Part shown: one piece after another, positions 1 through 12,122 of the stretch
How the letters are laid out: every line of letters begins with the position of its first letter
How positions within the stretch are numbered: position 1 is the first letter of the stretch
NCBI GenBank assembly: GCA_025617745.1
Contig: CM046854.1
Span: 61,585,606-61,649,605, forward strand
DNA: 64,000 nt
Direction: 5' to 3'
Source of the DNA: Heliocidaris erythrogramma
Taxonomy: Eukaryota; Echinodermata; Echinoidea; Camarodonta; Echinometridae
Made by a program: the position numbers and the translations under genes
Notes under the pieces: model-generated
The model's input: only the letters and a program-made list of their open reading frames with translations
The model's database searches: none
Told to the model about the DNA's origin: nothing

Positions 1-330
1 TGTGAACAGAGCAATCAGTCGTGATTGATTTGATAAGAATTTCTAGTACTCAGTAACATGTCATGACCACATCTATAAACAGAATTAGTATAATTTCTGA
101 TGATTAAAGAAAATATTCAGTTGATGCAATTCAAATTAACATTTATTTTCTTCTCTCATTTTTTTTGACATTTTTGTTCACATATATACTAAAATATAAT
201 GTAAAGTAACATTTTTAGAGTGAAATAACTTTAAATACAAGGAAGAAGGCGCAAATCCCAAAAGGCTGACACTTGTAATAGGTACAGTGTACATGTACGT
301 CTGAAAACACAATTTAGCTCAACTAGAGCT

Positions 331-542
331 GGGGGGTGTTTCACAAAGAGTTTAATAAGTTTGACTTAAAGTCACGCGTAAGAGCCAATGCGCATCCGGT
401 ATCAAACGCGTAATCTCATAGGTAGATTACCCAATAGCACGCGTCCCCTGAGCATGATCTGACCAATGCGGTGATGTGTCATACCGCACGCAAGCAGGAA
501 TTTAAGTGCGACTGTTAGTCAAACTCTTTGTGAAACACCCCC
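331..542. mobile_element. 212-bp MITE
   Basis: GGGGGGTGTTTCACAAAGAG at the left is the inverse of CTCTTTGTGAAACACCCCC at the right; inverted similarity continues inward (TTTGACTTAAAGTC / GACTGTTAGTCAAAC). Confidence 0.8.
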
Positions 543-780
543 TGGTATCTGTAATGAATACTGAAGTAATATGATACATTTATTTCAAAACTCCATAATA
601 CAGTGAAACCTGCATATCGTCTGTTTGGAGCCAGAAGGGCATTAAGTCTGTGTTAAAGTATACATGTATGAGTTACAGCCCTTCCTGCTCCAAACAGATG
701 ATATATAAACCGCTCAAGAGAGACAAGAAAACCGGCCTTTATGAGCAGGTAGTCTTTATGTATGTATGTAAAGTACATGT

Positions 781-956
781 ACAGGTAGAGGGGGCGGAAC
801 GTCGGGCTCGGACAATGAAAGTGGAGGGGCTGGGGCACCTTTTGTTTGGCGGACATAAGGTGGCCCAATAGGTGCCCCAAAAGGTGCCCCAAAAGGTGCC
901 CTCCACTTCAATTGTCCGAGCCCAACGAGCCCAATGTTCCGTCGCCTCTGTGTACA
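781..956. mobile_element. Small inverted-repeat element with internal AGGTGCCCCAAA triplet
   Basis: GGGCTCGGACAATGAAAGTG is mirrored by CACTTCAATTGTCCGAGCCC. The centre has three copies of AGGTGCCCCAAA-like sequence. The ORFs on both strands here are only translated repeat. Confidence 0.7.
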
Positions 957-1639
957 GGTTCCTTTTTAATACATGTAATTCACGTTTTTCAATGAGAAAG
1001 ACTTTTATTAAAATGGAAACAAAAATTATGGTCTTGAGAGACGGGTGGTCTTTCTATACAGCAGGGATGCCACTTTTCAGACAAAAGTAGGACTTCCTAC
1101 TTTTTCAACATATTTTTAACTGTAGAAAACCACTTTTTTATGTACACAAGGGCCCATTTCACAGTTAGGCGCCACTTTTTGTCAACCTAGGTATCAAAAT
1201 TTCAAGTTTTAGTTGAAATGTAGAGAAGAATGATTTTTCAATCCTGGGAATGTGAATTTAACAGCAAATGTGGTGCCAGAGCTTAATTAATGCCATAACA
1301 CATGGCTCTGTAATGGCCACTTTGAAGTTTAAGGAAATTTGAATAAAAAACAACATTTAAATATCACAGACATAACTATAGGTCCATATGTACAAATAAT
1401 ATTATCACATGTTCACATGATGAAGTGGTATTCAAGCAAACTTTGTTCCAAAAATTGTGCCTTTCTGTACGTTTTGGTGTTAAAATATAGCAATGTGAAG
1501 AAAAAATATGCATAATAACAAGGTTTTGACTCTGAAAAGTTTTTCTCATTTTACACTTCCTCATTGAGGATATGTATTACTCCATGGGGATGATGATTGT
1601 GGTGGGGGACATCTACATCCTTAATAGTAACATTGCTAA

Positions 1640-2598
1640 TGTTCGTCTTTTAACTTTAGAATTTTAGCCACAGGGTGGTGCGGATGTGACAAAACCAGAT
1701 GTGAACGGACATTTCAAACATTCACCAATAATACACAGATATGAGCCCATCATTAGTTATTAAACAGTCTGCAAATTCAATTTTCAATCACAATGGGAAT
1801 TTATTACTTAAATAGATTGTATTTTTCACAGTATGTGGTAACTGGCATGGCGGATGTGACATTATGCATGTGAACGGAACATTATCTTCCTTGTTTTCTT
1901 CAAAGTTTTACGCTGCAATCACAATAATGTCTAGCAAATACTCCCAAGAATACCAATATTTGCAGAAGACAAGTCACTGCTCACAAGGTTATGCATTCTG
2001 TAATGTTATGAAGTTACTTGTGGATGTGACAAAATCAGATGTGAACAGACACTTTCCACCTTTATCAATTAATACTTAATGATAATGAAAATAACTGAGA
2101 CAGTGATATTAATCAAGCATAGCAGAGTTTAATATATACTGAGAATTCACAGCAATAATCTGTTGGTACGCAGAGTAACTTTTTGTCGGAGTAAATGAAT
2201 TCAAATATGGTGGATGTGACATTATAATAGTGAACAGACTTACCGGTTATAGGCTGATTTAATTTACTGAGAAGTAGATTTAAACCAGTACTTATCTTTA
2301 GCAAAATCACTATAAAATACTCATATTTCTAGAATACAAGTCACTGCTCACAAGATTTTCTATTTTAAAAAGTAGAGTGCCTGAAACTCCTTGTGGCGGA
2401 TGTGACAAAATCAAATGTGAACGGACATTTTACACTTTAATCAATTACTACTTGATACAAACCTTTCGACAAGAATATTGATGAAGCAGCGGTGTTACAT
2501 ATGTACTGGGAATTCACAACAAATGGCATTTCTGTTGGTAGCAGTGTTAATTTCTCATAGTAAACGACATCAAACATGGTGGATGTGACATTACAATA
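1640..2598 (+). repeat. ~180-bp repeats with conserved core
   Basis: GGATGTGACA followed by GTGAACGGACA or GTGAACAGAC recurs at about 1680, 1853, 2022, 2212, 2397 and 2581. Flanks are diverged, although alternate units share TACAAGTCACTGCTCACAAG-like words (1968, 2337, 3743), suggesting a ~370-bp dimer unit. Confidence 0.8.
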
Positions 2599-3631
2599 CA
2601 GTGCATCCCCCCAAAAAAGTTAACAGATGGAAATAGTCTCCCCAAATAATTATTTTTTAATATTTTCAATAAATTTTTATTTCTTGTAGATAGATTAGGG
2701 TCCCTCCTATACAATAACGCCAAAAATCTGACTAGCTATTACGCTTGAATGATTTAAAACCACTTTTGTGAAAGGGTGCAAAATTCAGACTTGACAAGAA
2801 TTGGTGTTTGTTCAGACTGGTATAAAAAAAGTTGAAAACTGTTTGAAATTGACAGTCGGAAAATAGTCTTCCCAATGAAATATTTCAAAATATTTTCAGT
2901 AAAATTTCATACATGTGGTTTGCTTAGAATTTCTTCTACCAAATGACACTAAAATGTCTCACAATATTTTTACGCATACACTGTAAGTAAAGCAAAAGTC
3001 ACTTCTGTGAATTGGTGCAAATTCCAATCTTGACAATATGTCTATTGTTGTTCTAGCTGGTATGAGCCAAGTTGAGAGTCATGAAATACATTGTATCATC
3101 AAGATTTTATATTTTTGTCATTGAAAGACTATTTGTGAAAGAACAGACTTTGTTCAATGCATTTACTGATATATCCCATCAATACTTTATGGTTAAGTGA
3201 GCAAGTCAGATGAAATTAAAAAACTCACCAAAAGTAACATTTTGAAACACTCAGCAAAATAGTAAATTGCTCACTCAAGCATAACATGTTAATGGATGTG
3301 TAATGATATACAGAGAACATAGCCTGTTATTTCATAAATTGTCTTTTATTGATCCGAATATGGAAATTTTAAGCCTTTAAATGTACATACATGTAGTCTC
3401 AGCTCAGCTGATACCAGCCAGAGCCAATGTCAATACTTGTCAAGACTGGATTTTGCACCCTTTCACAAAATTGGCTTTTGCTCTCTCAGACGTAAAGTAT
3501 TGTGGGATATTTTGGTATCATTTGATAGAAGAGACCGTAGGCTATCCACAGGTATGAAAAATTCTTAAACATATTTTGAAACATTTATTGTGGGAGAATT
3601 TTCCAACTTAACTTTTTTCTTGGACACACTG
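2599..3631. mobile_element. TA-flanked TIR element (1033 bp) nested in the repeat array
   Basis: CAGTGCATCC at the left and GGACACACTG at the right, with AAAAAAGTTAA inside each end and TA at 2597-2598 and 3632-3633. The interior has two direct ~220-bp copies (2640-2830, 2860-3085) and one inverted copy (3395-3610). A repeat unit at 2212-2243 (GTGACATTATAATAGTGAAC) shows the unfilled site. Confidence 0.85.
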
Positions 3632-5389
3632 TAGTGAACAGACTCACTAGTTCAGTGTTTCTTTTACTCATACATGCAATTAATTATAAACCAGTACTAA
3701 TATGTTCAACAAAATCCTTCAGAATACTCATAATTCCCAGATCACAGGTCACTGCCCATAAGTTCTGAATTCTTCAAATTTTAGTATGAATTACTGAAAT
3801 CCTTCTGGCAGGTGTTTAAAAATGACATGTGAATACAAATGTCAACTTTCAACAATCGCAAAGTTAAACAATTCAAACATTTAATATTTTATCAAGAAGC
3901 AAATTAATTTATAGCAATAGCACATATTCATGTACTATCCAATTTGTGGATGAAATGTGAATAACAGAACACTAATTTGTTTTTCCAGATGCTTTACATG
4001 TCAAACTGGTATTGTGGTAAAAGCACCATAAAGTATAACAGTACTTGTAGATGTATGTACATACATGTAAATGTAGCAAAAGCTAGAAATACCGGAATGC
4101 TTTAATAAGTGTATTGCCCAATACGATTCTAATAGATATTTCCAATGTTAATCATACAAATGCTGCTTAGCTAGAAATTGCACTTACATGTACAACCATG
4201 CAGCTATGCATTCCGAATGTACTGCACTGGTACAGTATACATGTAGGTACAAAAAGCTCTTACATGAAACCTTTCACTCACCCATCACTTTCCTGGATTC
4301 TACTATAAAGTTAGTCAAAGGTAAAGGCAGAATGTTTCATTTATTTGCTCCATAATTTTATAAGTCACACAGTGATAATGTTCATTGCAGTTTGTTTAAA
4401 TGTATTCCTGTTATCTGGTTTGCTTATTTTCTTTCATCGATAGTGATTAAAAGTACTCATGAATATATATTTATTTCAAAAAGACAATTCTGCTTTTTTA
4501 ACTACGACCCTAGTAACACCTCTGTGGGTGGAAACAAGGCTCGTTTGAGCGTCTCAATTAGTTGACCTCGTCTTCGGTCCCACACGTAGAATTTGCATGC
4601 AATAAATCCATTGCATTTTATTTGTATGCACATACATGTAGAAGGACTCTCGCACAACGAACATCATCAGAAATTCACTCCTGGCAGGATAACCTCATAC
4701 TGGTCGGAGTGGTTGATGACGTATTCAGGGAATTAAAAAATATATAAAAAAAGCTTTCACAAAACTTAGTAAGTGGGACTGTAGAAAATCCCATACCGTG
4801 ATGATATGGAGTAGTGAACAGCTGCATGAGCGAGTTATTGTTTTTGGTTCCCATAGCACATTTTCTGTCTTTGAAATCTATATTGCTCTATTGGAAAATA
4901 TATGTACATATTATATTTATATATAAGACTGAAGCTAAATATCAGCAGGATATGTATCTATTATGAAATGATCCGAACAAATGAGCCGAACGTATTACGT
5001 CGGTTCCCAGCGTTTGTTGTCTTGCAGATTTTTTCTTGCAGATTTTGATCGCGTTTACCCATTTCCCCCATCTTCGCCCTATTTAACACGATAAGGAAAA
5101 ATACAAAATGAAAGAATATCCCTGCACCATATTGTGGTTGTGACAACCTATGGCACAGCAAATTTTCGGCATTTTGACGAAGAAAAGAAAAAACATTTTT
5201 ATAGAGTCAAAGTGTGTGCAAAGTCATATGTGTTGCTACGCATTGCCAAGCTATTGTTTTCACCCAGCGGCTGCAATGACGACAAAAGATCCCGGATGCC
5301 CGGAAAGGAGAATTCCAAAGTTTTTTTTAAATTAGTTGGCACTTTTCAAAGTCTTGTCGTTGGGGGACCTAGTGTAGCAAATGGAGAAT

Positions 5390-6362
5390 ACACAATGTGT
5401 CTGTTCACATCGAAAAATGTCACATCCACCACACATTGCAACAGCATAGTATTCAAAGCATCTTATAAGAGAGAGGTGAAATAGTAGTATGTTAAATATA
5501 ATAATAAATTTATAGCTTTTTAGATGTCATATATGTATCAAGTTAAGTAAAATACATTGAATTTTGGCTTTATCTGATATGACGAAAAATGTATTTTACA
5601 CCCTTACTGTGTGCAAATATTATTATGTAAAATAAAGGGATAGGTATAGTTAAACAAACTGATTACACTCCTATTACATGGTAAAGACCAGAAATGTTTA
5701 ATTTAGACGCCATTAGGTGTAAAGAAAAACTGAACTTTCCCAATAATTTGGTGAAATGTACGAAATGTCTGTTCACATCTGGAAGTGTCACATCCTCCAC
5801 ACCACTTTAAGCATTTTCACTTTTTTGTCAATTTATAATTACGCAGCAGTCACTTTTTGTATTCTAACTGCCAGCTCAATATAGAATCTGAAATTTCCTG
5901 TGATTTAAAGTCGATCACATTTGCAAGTACTGAGATATATATCCTGATGTGATTCTGGAAAAATAGACTGGTGGATGTGACAGGTGTGAACGGACACCAT
6001 GTATTGTGACATAAAAAAAAACTTGAGTTTGAATTGCCTAATTGTCTTCATTGGATATGTAGCTCACCTTTTCTCCTAAATCTATGTAAAAAAATCTGAA
6101 TTCACCTAAACCATAAAAAAGTAATTGCATTCCAAAATTTTGGTGGATGTGACAAAATTGTGAACGGACATTTAATTTTGTTTTTCAAATTATCGACATA
6201 GTATTAGATTAAAGTGAGGTACAGCCAAACTTTCTACAGTTAATCGACCAAACCAAAAATGTACTCAGACAACATTTTTATGAAACATCCCTTAAATATC
6301 TAATGTGCATGACCCTTATAAGTAGATGCTTAAATGTGAACAGACACTGTCACATCCACCAA
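5390..6362. repeat. Core repeat copies in the right half of the large element, mixed orientation
   Basis: Reverse copies at 5399 and 5768 (GTCTGTTCACATC ... TGTCACATCC), forward copies at 5971 and 6141 (GGTGGATGTGACA ... GTGAACGGACA) and a rearranged copy at 6335 (TGTGAACAGACACTGTCACA). Confidence 0.8.
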
Positions 6363-8063
6363 GGGAATTTTGGAGTGAAAAAAATGTATAAAAAAGGAAT
6401 AAAAATGTTTTAACACTAATATGATTTATTACAACCACTCATCAACCAAACATATATTGGTTCAGTTAGGTGAGAGCTGAGTGTGTTTAGGAGTGGCACA
6501 GTTTTCAAAAAAGGTATGTTTTCCAGGTTGACATCAGGTAGGTCCAATTTGGGCACATCTCACCCTACTGTGCACAAATGCTTGGGAGTTAGATTTCCGT
6601 TATGCTATGGGAGGTAGACCCCATAGGGGCCTAACATATGCATATCAAATCATTTCATTAATCCGCTCATATTCTGTGTAGGAGGCCCAAACCTAAAAAA
6701 AATGAAAAGTGGCGCCTAACCGTGAAACGGGCCATGTACACAAGGGCCCATTCTAGATGATTTTTCCTACTTTTTTATTAATTCTAAGTGGCATCCCTGA
6801 TACAGATGGTTACTACATTGTACATGTAAAGGAAGTTTGACTGTACATGTACTTAGTATTTATGGGACATACAAATGTACATTATTTTTTATGTAGTCAT
6901 TGCTCTGGTGCTACATGTACATTTGTGTATAAATGCAGTATGCTTGTAATCCTCTGTATAAATACCCCTCATGCAGTGATGCATTCAGAATGAACTTGTG
7001 AAATTGGGTTTATTATGAGTGCATTGAGACTGACCTGAACAATGAAAGAGCAGCCAGCTGTGAAAAGCTCTCTTGAGCAATACACCTGACGTCAACCAAC
7101 ACTGCTACTGGTTTATTTACCCTTTTCCTAGAATGGGAGAATCCGAAGTGTGTGCCAGATTTGGTAATGTCTACAAGACATGTACATCACAATTATAAGT
7201 TGGTGAACTCAAATGAAATGGGAATTGTGATCCAGGATATGAGCAAGAGTGCATGTTGTATGAACTTGGGAGAGTCAGTTGATAACTCAGCGTAATAATC
7301 GTATCAAGAAGTTAGCTCCTTGATCGTAGGATTTTTATACCTGTCTTGCTACATGTCCATCATAATGATACGATACGATATGATATGATATGATACATGT
7401 ATAGGATATGACTATTTATTCACCAATTTAATACAAGCGACAATGCATTACAATATTTACATGTATAGCCAGTGGAAAATGTGTTAGATCATGGTAAAAG
7501 CAAGAAAAAGAATGGTAAAACATATAAACCAGAATGTAGGCTACATGTACATGTTTGAACAGACAGTGTTTGTATTATGGGAATGTGGAGAAAGAATCAT
7601 GTTTCTTTGATACAGTAATGCTATGGGTACAAAGTACAGGTGTATGCATTCTGAATGGCATGAGCTCTGAAGTAATATGGTTGATGTATCTTTGATATGT
7701 GTTTGACCATGGACCTACTAGAGGTCCATGGTTTGAACGATAAAGTTATAAACCATGTATGTACATTCTGAATAGCATGAACTTTGAAGCAATACGGCTA
7801 TACATGTACATAATTATTCTTCTGAGTTCCTACTACATGTACATGTATGTACTTAGCATTGGTTGGGAAGAAACAAGATTGAAGTGACTGAAGTCAGGGT
7901 ACTGTATGTATTTGTGTGAAGAACAAATACATGTATTATTATTAACCATATTAGTTGGATCATTGTTTTGCAATAAAATTTTGCAGTCTTGCTCTTTGGT
8001 AGAAGGGAAATTCATTTCTACTGCTAACTTGACAGATTTCGATATTATGAAGGTAATTATCAA

Positions 8064-8665
8064 TCATGAAGTGATGTCCCGTCTGTCACGTTTGACATAA
8101 GTACAGCAAAAATATAAATGGATGGGACTACTTGATGGATAAAAATAAAAATCCTTTACTATTATGTTTCATGACACTAGAATGACCCTTAAATAACCCC
8201 TTTAGAACATGAGAATAAGGTATTTACAGTATGCTGGAAATTTTGTTGTCTTTAAAAATTGTATTTTGTGTAGAATCTCAATGTGTCCCATCTGTCACGC
8301 TCACCTTTTGGGCATTATCCCCCAAAGCAAGATGAAATTTCAAATGTAATACTAGCAGGTTTCAAAGAGGTACCAACAAGCACATGTAATAACATGAATG
8401 TATACACATATTTTCCAATGAGGAGAGATTACCGGTAGTCAAAATGTATCATAAGAAGAAGTGGATTGGTAAATTCATGTTCCGTCTGTCACGCTGAAAA
8501 TTCCCCCCCCCCCCCCCCCCCCCCCCCCCCATTTTGTTGACCAAACCCTATAGATCCCATCGCTACTTCAAAATAAGCATCCATTTTAAATGAAATAAAA
8601 ATATCAAGTAAAAACATTAAAAAAGTGAGGGTTGGATGTCCCATCTGTCATGCTGGAATTACCCA
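8064..8665 (+). repeat. Four copies of a second conserved core
   Basis: GATGTCCCGTCTGTCACG (8072), GTGTCCCATCTGTCACGCT (8282), ATGTTCCGTCTGTCACGCT (8477) and GATGTCCCATCTGTCATGCT (8636), 158-212 bp apart. The flanks show little similarity. A ~30-bp poly-C run lies after the third. Confidence 0.75.
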
Positions 8666-8883
8666 TGTACATGTATGTGGTAGGAAGTAATTCTTTCAAT
8701 GTTTTTAGCACCTTATGGCAGCTCCACTAAAGCCTGGGTAATACATGTAGTAATTTGAAGGCACCATAGCATCCCGCTGTACGGATATTTGTGTGCAAAA
8801 TAAAGATATTTTGTCCATATTCTTCTCATATAAAATTCATTATTTAAACAAAACATAAATCCACTTTTCTCTTATCTTTTTAG

Positions 8884-9162
8884 AACCATCGTTTCATGGA
8901 AGATCTTCCGTCAAGCTCTAACCGAGGTCCATCAGGTTCGCTCCTCCATGGAGACGTTCGCTCTGAAGACCACCATCGATCTCACCCGCAACGACTACAT
9001 CTCCAACTTTGAGTTTGATGTCTTCACCCGCCTGTTCCAACCCTGGTCTACCCTCTTGCGCAATTGGAACTGTCTAGCAGTCAACCATAGAGGCTACATG
9101 TCCTTCATGACGTATGATGAAGTCAAGAATAGATTGGAACAGTACATTAGCAAGCCGGGGAG
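8884..9162 (+). CDS. CBL: CBL exon: EF-hand and start of SH2-like domain
   Basis: A polypyrimidine tract and TTTTTAG precede the exon; donor GTGAGT starts at 9163. The first base completes a Lys codon, giving [13 protein letters not shown], close to vertebrate KTIVPWKSFRQAL. The EF-hand calcium loop ([12 protein letters not shown]) keeps the Asp, Thr, Asn, Tyr and Glu positions used as ligands in human Cbl. It continues through [16 protein letters not shown] and [15 protein letters not shown] and ends in KPG plus AG of a split Ser codon. That Gly is the position of the classic loss-of-function Gly306 site in human c-Cbl (established knowledge). Confidence 0.95.
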
Positions 9163-12090
9163 GTGAGTCTGGAATAAAAACTTGATTGGGTCCGAGTATT
9201 AAAAATGGATGGGCATTGAAAATGAAAGTACAGTATACATGTATATTGTATTGAAAAGCAAATTTACTCTTACAAAGTAGATCCATATATCCAGCCTTAA
9301 AGGTAGCTTTGAAGAGCGAAATGTACATGTAGTGGTGCATAGACAGAAAGACTCAAAGAAGAAAATTGCTAGTTTTGTCTGTGCTTCTAAAATTAGAATC
9401 TATTAATCGGAATAAAAATGTTCATATTTTTTTTGCTGTAGAGTGTTCAAAGGGGTAAATACTAATTCTACAACTTAATATTTTGGTTCTTCATCTATAG
9501 AATAAAATTTCGCTTGAATATTTTGTCATACGTGTCTTTCCCACGTTTTTACGCGCTACGACGTTTTGCTATCAAGCTACCTACAGTAGCATACATGTGT
9601 CACTTCATTTTCTTCCCATAAACTTTCAGACTGTATTTTCTCTATTTTCTCATATAAAGGCATTTTCGGTAGCTATGTATGAGAATTGGGGAAGAGATGT
9701 GCCACTAACATACATACATGTGTATACAGTGTTACACTGTATATGTACATGTTAGTGGCACATTTTTTGGTACACTGTGTACCAAAAAATGTTTGTTGAG
9801 AGCCAAAAGGGTGTTTAACTATTAGAATGTACACGTATAAAGTATGAGTTCTTTATTTCATTTCCATCATTTCATTTTGTATTTATTTCACAAACCATGA
9901 TAAAAAGCATTGTATAATTATAACATTCATTTATGTACATGTAACTCTGATAGTAAAAAAAGTTCAAAATGACAATAAAACAATACATAGGAATATTGAT
10001 GATAACAAGGAAAATACTGAGAGGGGGGGGGGGGGGAAGTAATATATTGTGTTTTACGATAGCCCTGCTGGTTCTCTGCAGATAAAATGCATTTTTGGTT
10101 GTATATTTTGAAGAGAGGATTATTCGGGGAAAATTATTAAAATAAAGAAGCATTTCATTAAAATTACAAATCCTTCATCTAAATGGAAAAAAAAAGGAAA
10201 AAAATATAGAAGAGAATTACATAAAAGTTGGAATGACATGTACATGTACTGTACAGTGTATATTCATAATATGATTTGGAGAATGAATTTTAAACAACTG
10301 ATATTTTCCCTCCCTCTTAACATATGACTCATCAATTGTTTTTCCTTGTTGTTTTTGTAACTTATGTAAATGTTATTATTACATATTATTTTCATATCTA
10401 TACACAAACTACTTTTTTAGATGCATGAATGAATAACAAGGAAAAGAATTTGATATGATCCAGTGTACAACTCCACAAAATATCAAATGAAATTTGAGGG
10501 AAACACTGTCTTATTTTGTATTCACTGTCCACAGACGTGGCTTATTAATATTTTTAATACAGTGTTGACTTGTTGATCTATTGGGGTTTTTTTTCCATTT
10601 GTAATGTAAGAATTTTACACCCTTTTGGAGTCTTTATTCCGAAATTGACTTGAAATCCTGAAGTTACTAATTTGCACAGCCACTATAAAGGGAAAACAAG
10701 GTCAGTGTTGTTTGTGGTGTTCAAACACAAAAATCCACCAATTCGTACTGCATGTTGACATGATCAACCTTTCCCAATTGCTTTGAGGTAGTTTCTTTCA
10801 CAATGTAATCATATGACCCAAACTCCTCTTTATCTTTACATTTGAATACAAGTAGTTTATACAGGTCTTTAAAGATAAAGTTGAGTTCTGGTCATGTGAT
10901 TAAATTGGGAAAGAAACGGCCTCAAAGCAATTGGGAAAGGTTGATCATGTCTACATAAGAACTGATGTATACTGTGAAGTTTTGGAATCATCAAAATGAT
11001 AAGAAATCAACCCCATTTCACTATTGCACTGACCACACAGAAATATGTAAATGGGACTACACGCACATGTGGCATTGATGTTCGGCCCGAACACTTCAGC
11101 TATTTCTCACCATATTTCAAATATTAAATGAGGGCATTTGAAGAGCAATCCTTTTCAGAGAATATTTCTACTGTGATATTCTCCAAACTGATATGAAAGG
11201 AATGAGAAAGCTTACAAATTATTTTTCACCTTTCCCAGAACTCAACCTTCCCTTTAATTCTGGAAGAGGAAGCATGTTAGTCTCATGAATTTGAATTGTT
11301 CTCACTATGGCACATACATACTCAACTCATTCCTTTTCATCAATTCTCTTCCTGTTTAAGAGCATCGCAATCTAATTTTAATCTCCAGTCATGTGGAGAA
11401 TTAGTCAAAAGAAAGAAACTGAAGTGACAAGTTTTTTCTCATTCACATCTGTATGTAATTAACAGGCAGGCTTTCACAATATACATGTACATGCACGCAC
11501 TATATGTGTACATGTATATGTGAGCTGTATACAAATTTATGTGACAGTGAATTTTCTCCCTAAAATGTATGTAGCTTACAATTTTCCATTATACCCAAAT
11601 GGTAGTGCAATATACGTACATGTGTATGTACATGCCGTTACCTGACTATATAGTGCTCTATCGACATGGGTATGAAAATGTAACTTCTTTTATGGGGACA
11701 CAAGTACAATGTACATATGTACACTTTAATTTTAAAGTGTACCGATCACCAACAAAATATTTTGCTCTGTATGTTAAAGGTCCCATGTCGTGTGTGTCAT
11801 TACACTATTCAAAATACTGGCTTCAAATATTACTTCTATAAAGAGATATTGCAAGACTTTTAATTACATGTACACTCTCTAAAGTGTAAATGGGCCTCGT
11901 GAGTAGACTACTTGATGCACCTGCACGCCAGTGGCGCAAATCCATTTTGAAATTCGGTGGGGGGGGGGGGGGCACCATGATTTAGGGTCTAGTTTTCCTT
12001 CAAAATTCTCTGACAAGGAAAAAAAAAAAAAAAAAAAAGGTTATCACATTTTTTGCATCTGCTTTGCCTCCAAAATCTCTGACAAGCAAA

Positions 12091-12122
<32 letters not shown>

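Larger units (their letters stand above)
1062..6799. mobile_element. Large TIR element, 5.7 kb, unclassified
   Basis: Termini CAGGGATGCCACTT and AAGTGGCATCCCTG, extended inward (AAAAGTAGGA; TAGGCGCCACTTTT / AAAAGTGGCGCCTA) over ~110 bp. ATACAG is directly repeated outside each end (1056-1061, 6800-6805). Inside are many copies of a conserved core (GGATGTGACA ... TGTGAACGGACA), a nested TA-flanked element, and a weak THAP-like frame near 5226-5340. No intact transposase. Confidence 0.75.
1..8883 (+). other. CBL intron (upstream part), repeat-filled, no exon recognised
   Basis: I see no Cbl four-helix-bundle coding sequence here. The stretch holds a 212-bp MITE (331-542), a small inverted-repeat element (781-956), a 5.7-kb TIR element (1062-6799) with a nested 1-kb element, TACATGTA-rich spacer, a short GATAC/GATAT repeat (7368-7397), a four-copy core repeat (8064-8665), a poly-C run (8503-8530) and a SINE tail (8680-8775). 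It is read as intron because the exon at 8884 starts inside a codon. Confidence 0.6.

Noticed and set aside
653-892. Frames on both strands with repeated LLGHLLGHL-type peptide
   Set aside because: Translation of the AGGTGCCCC repeats in a small inverted-repeat element.
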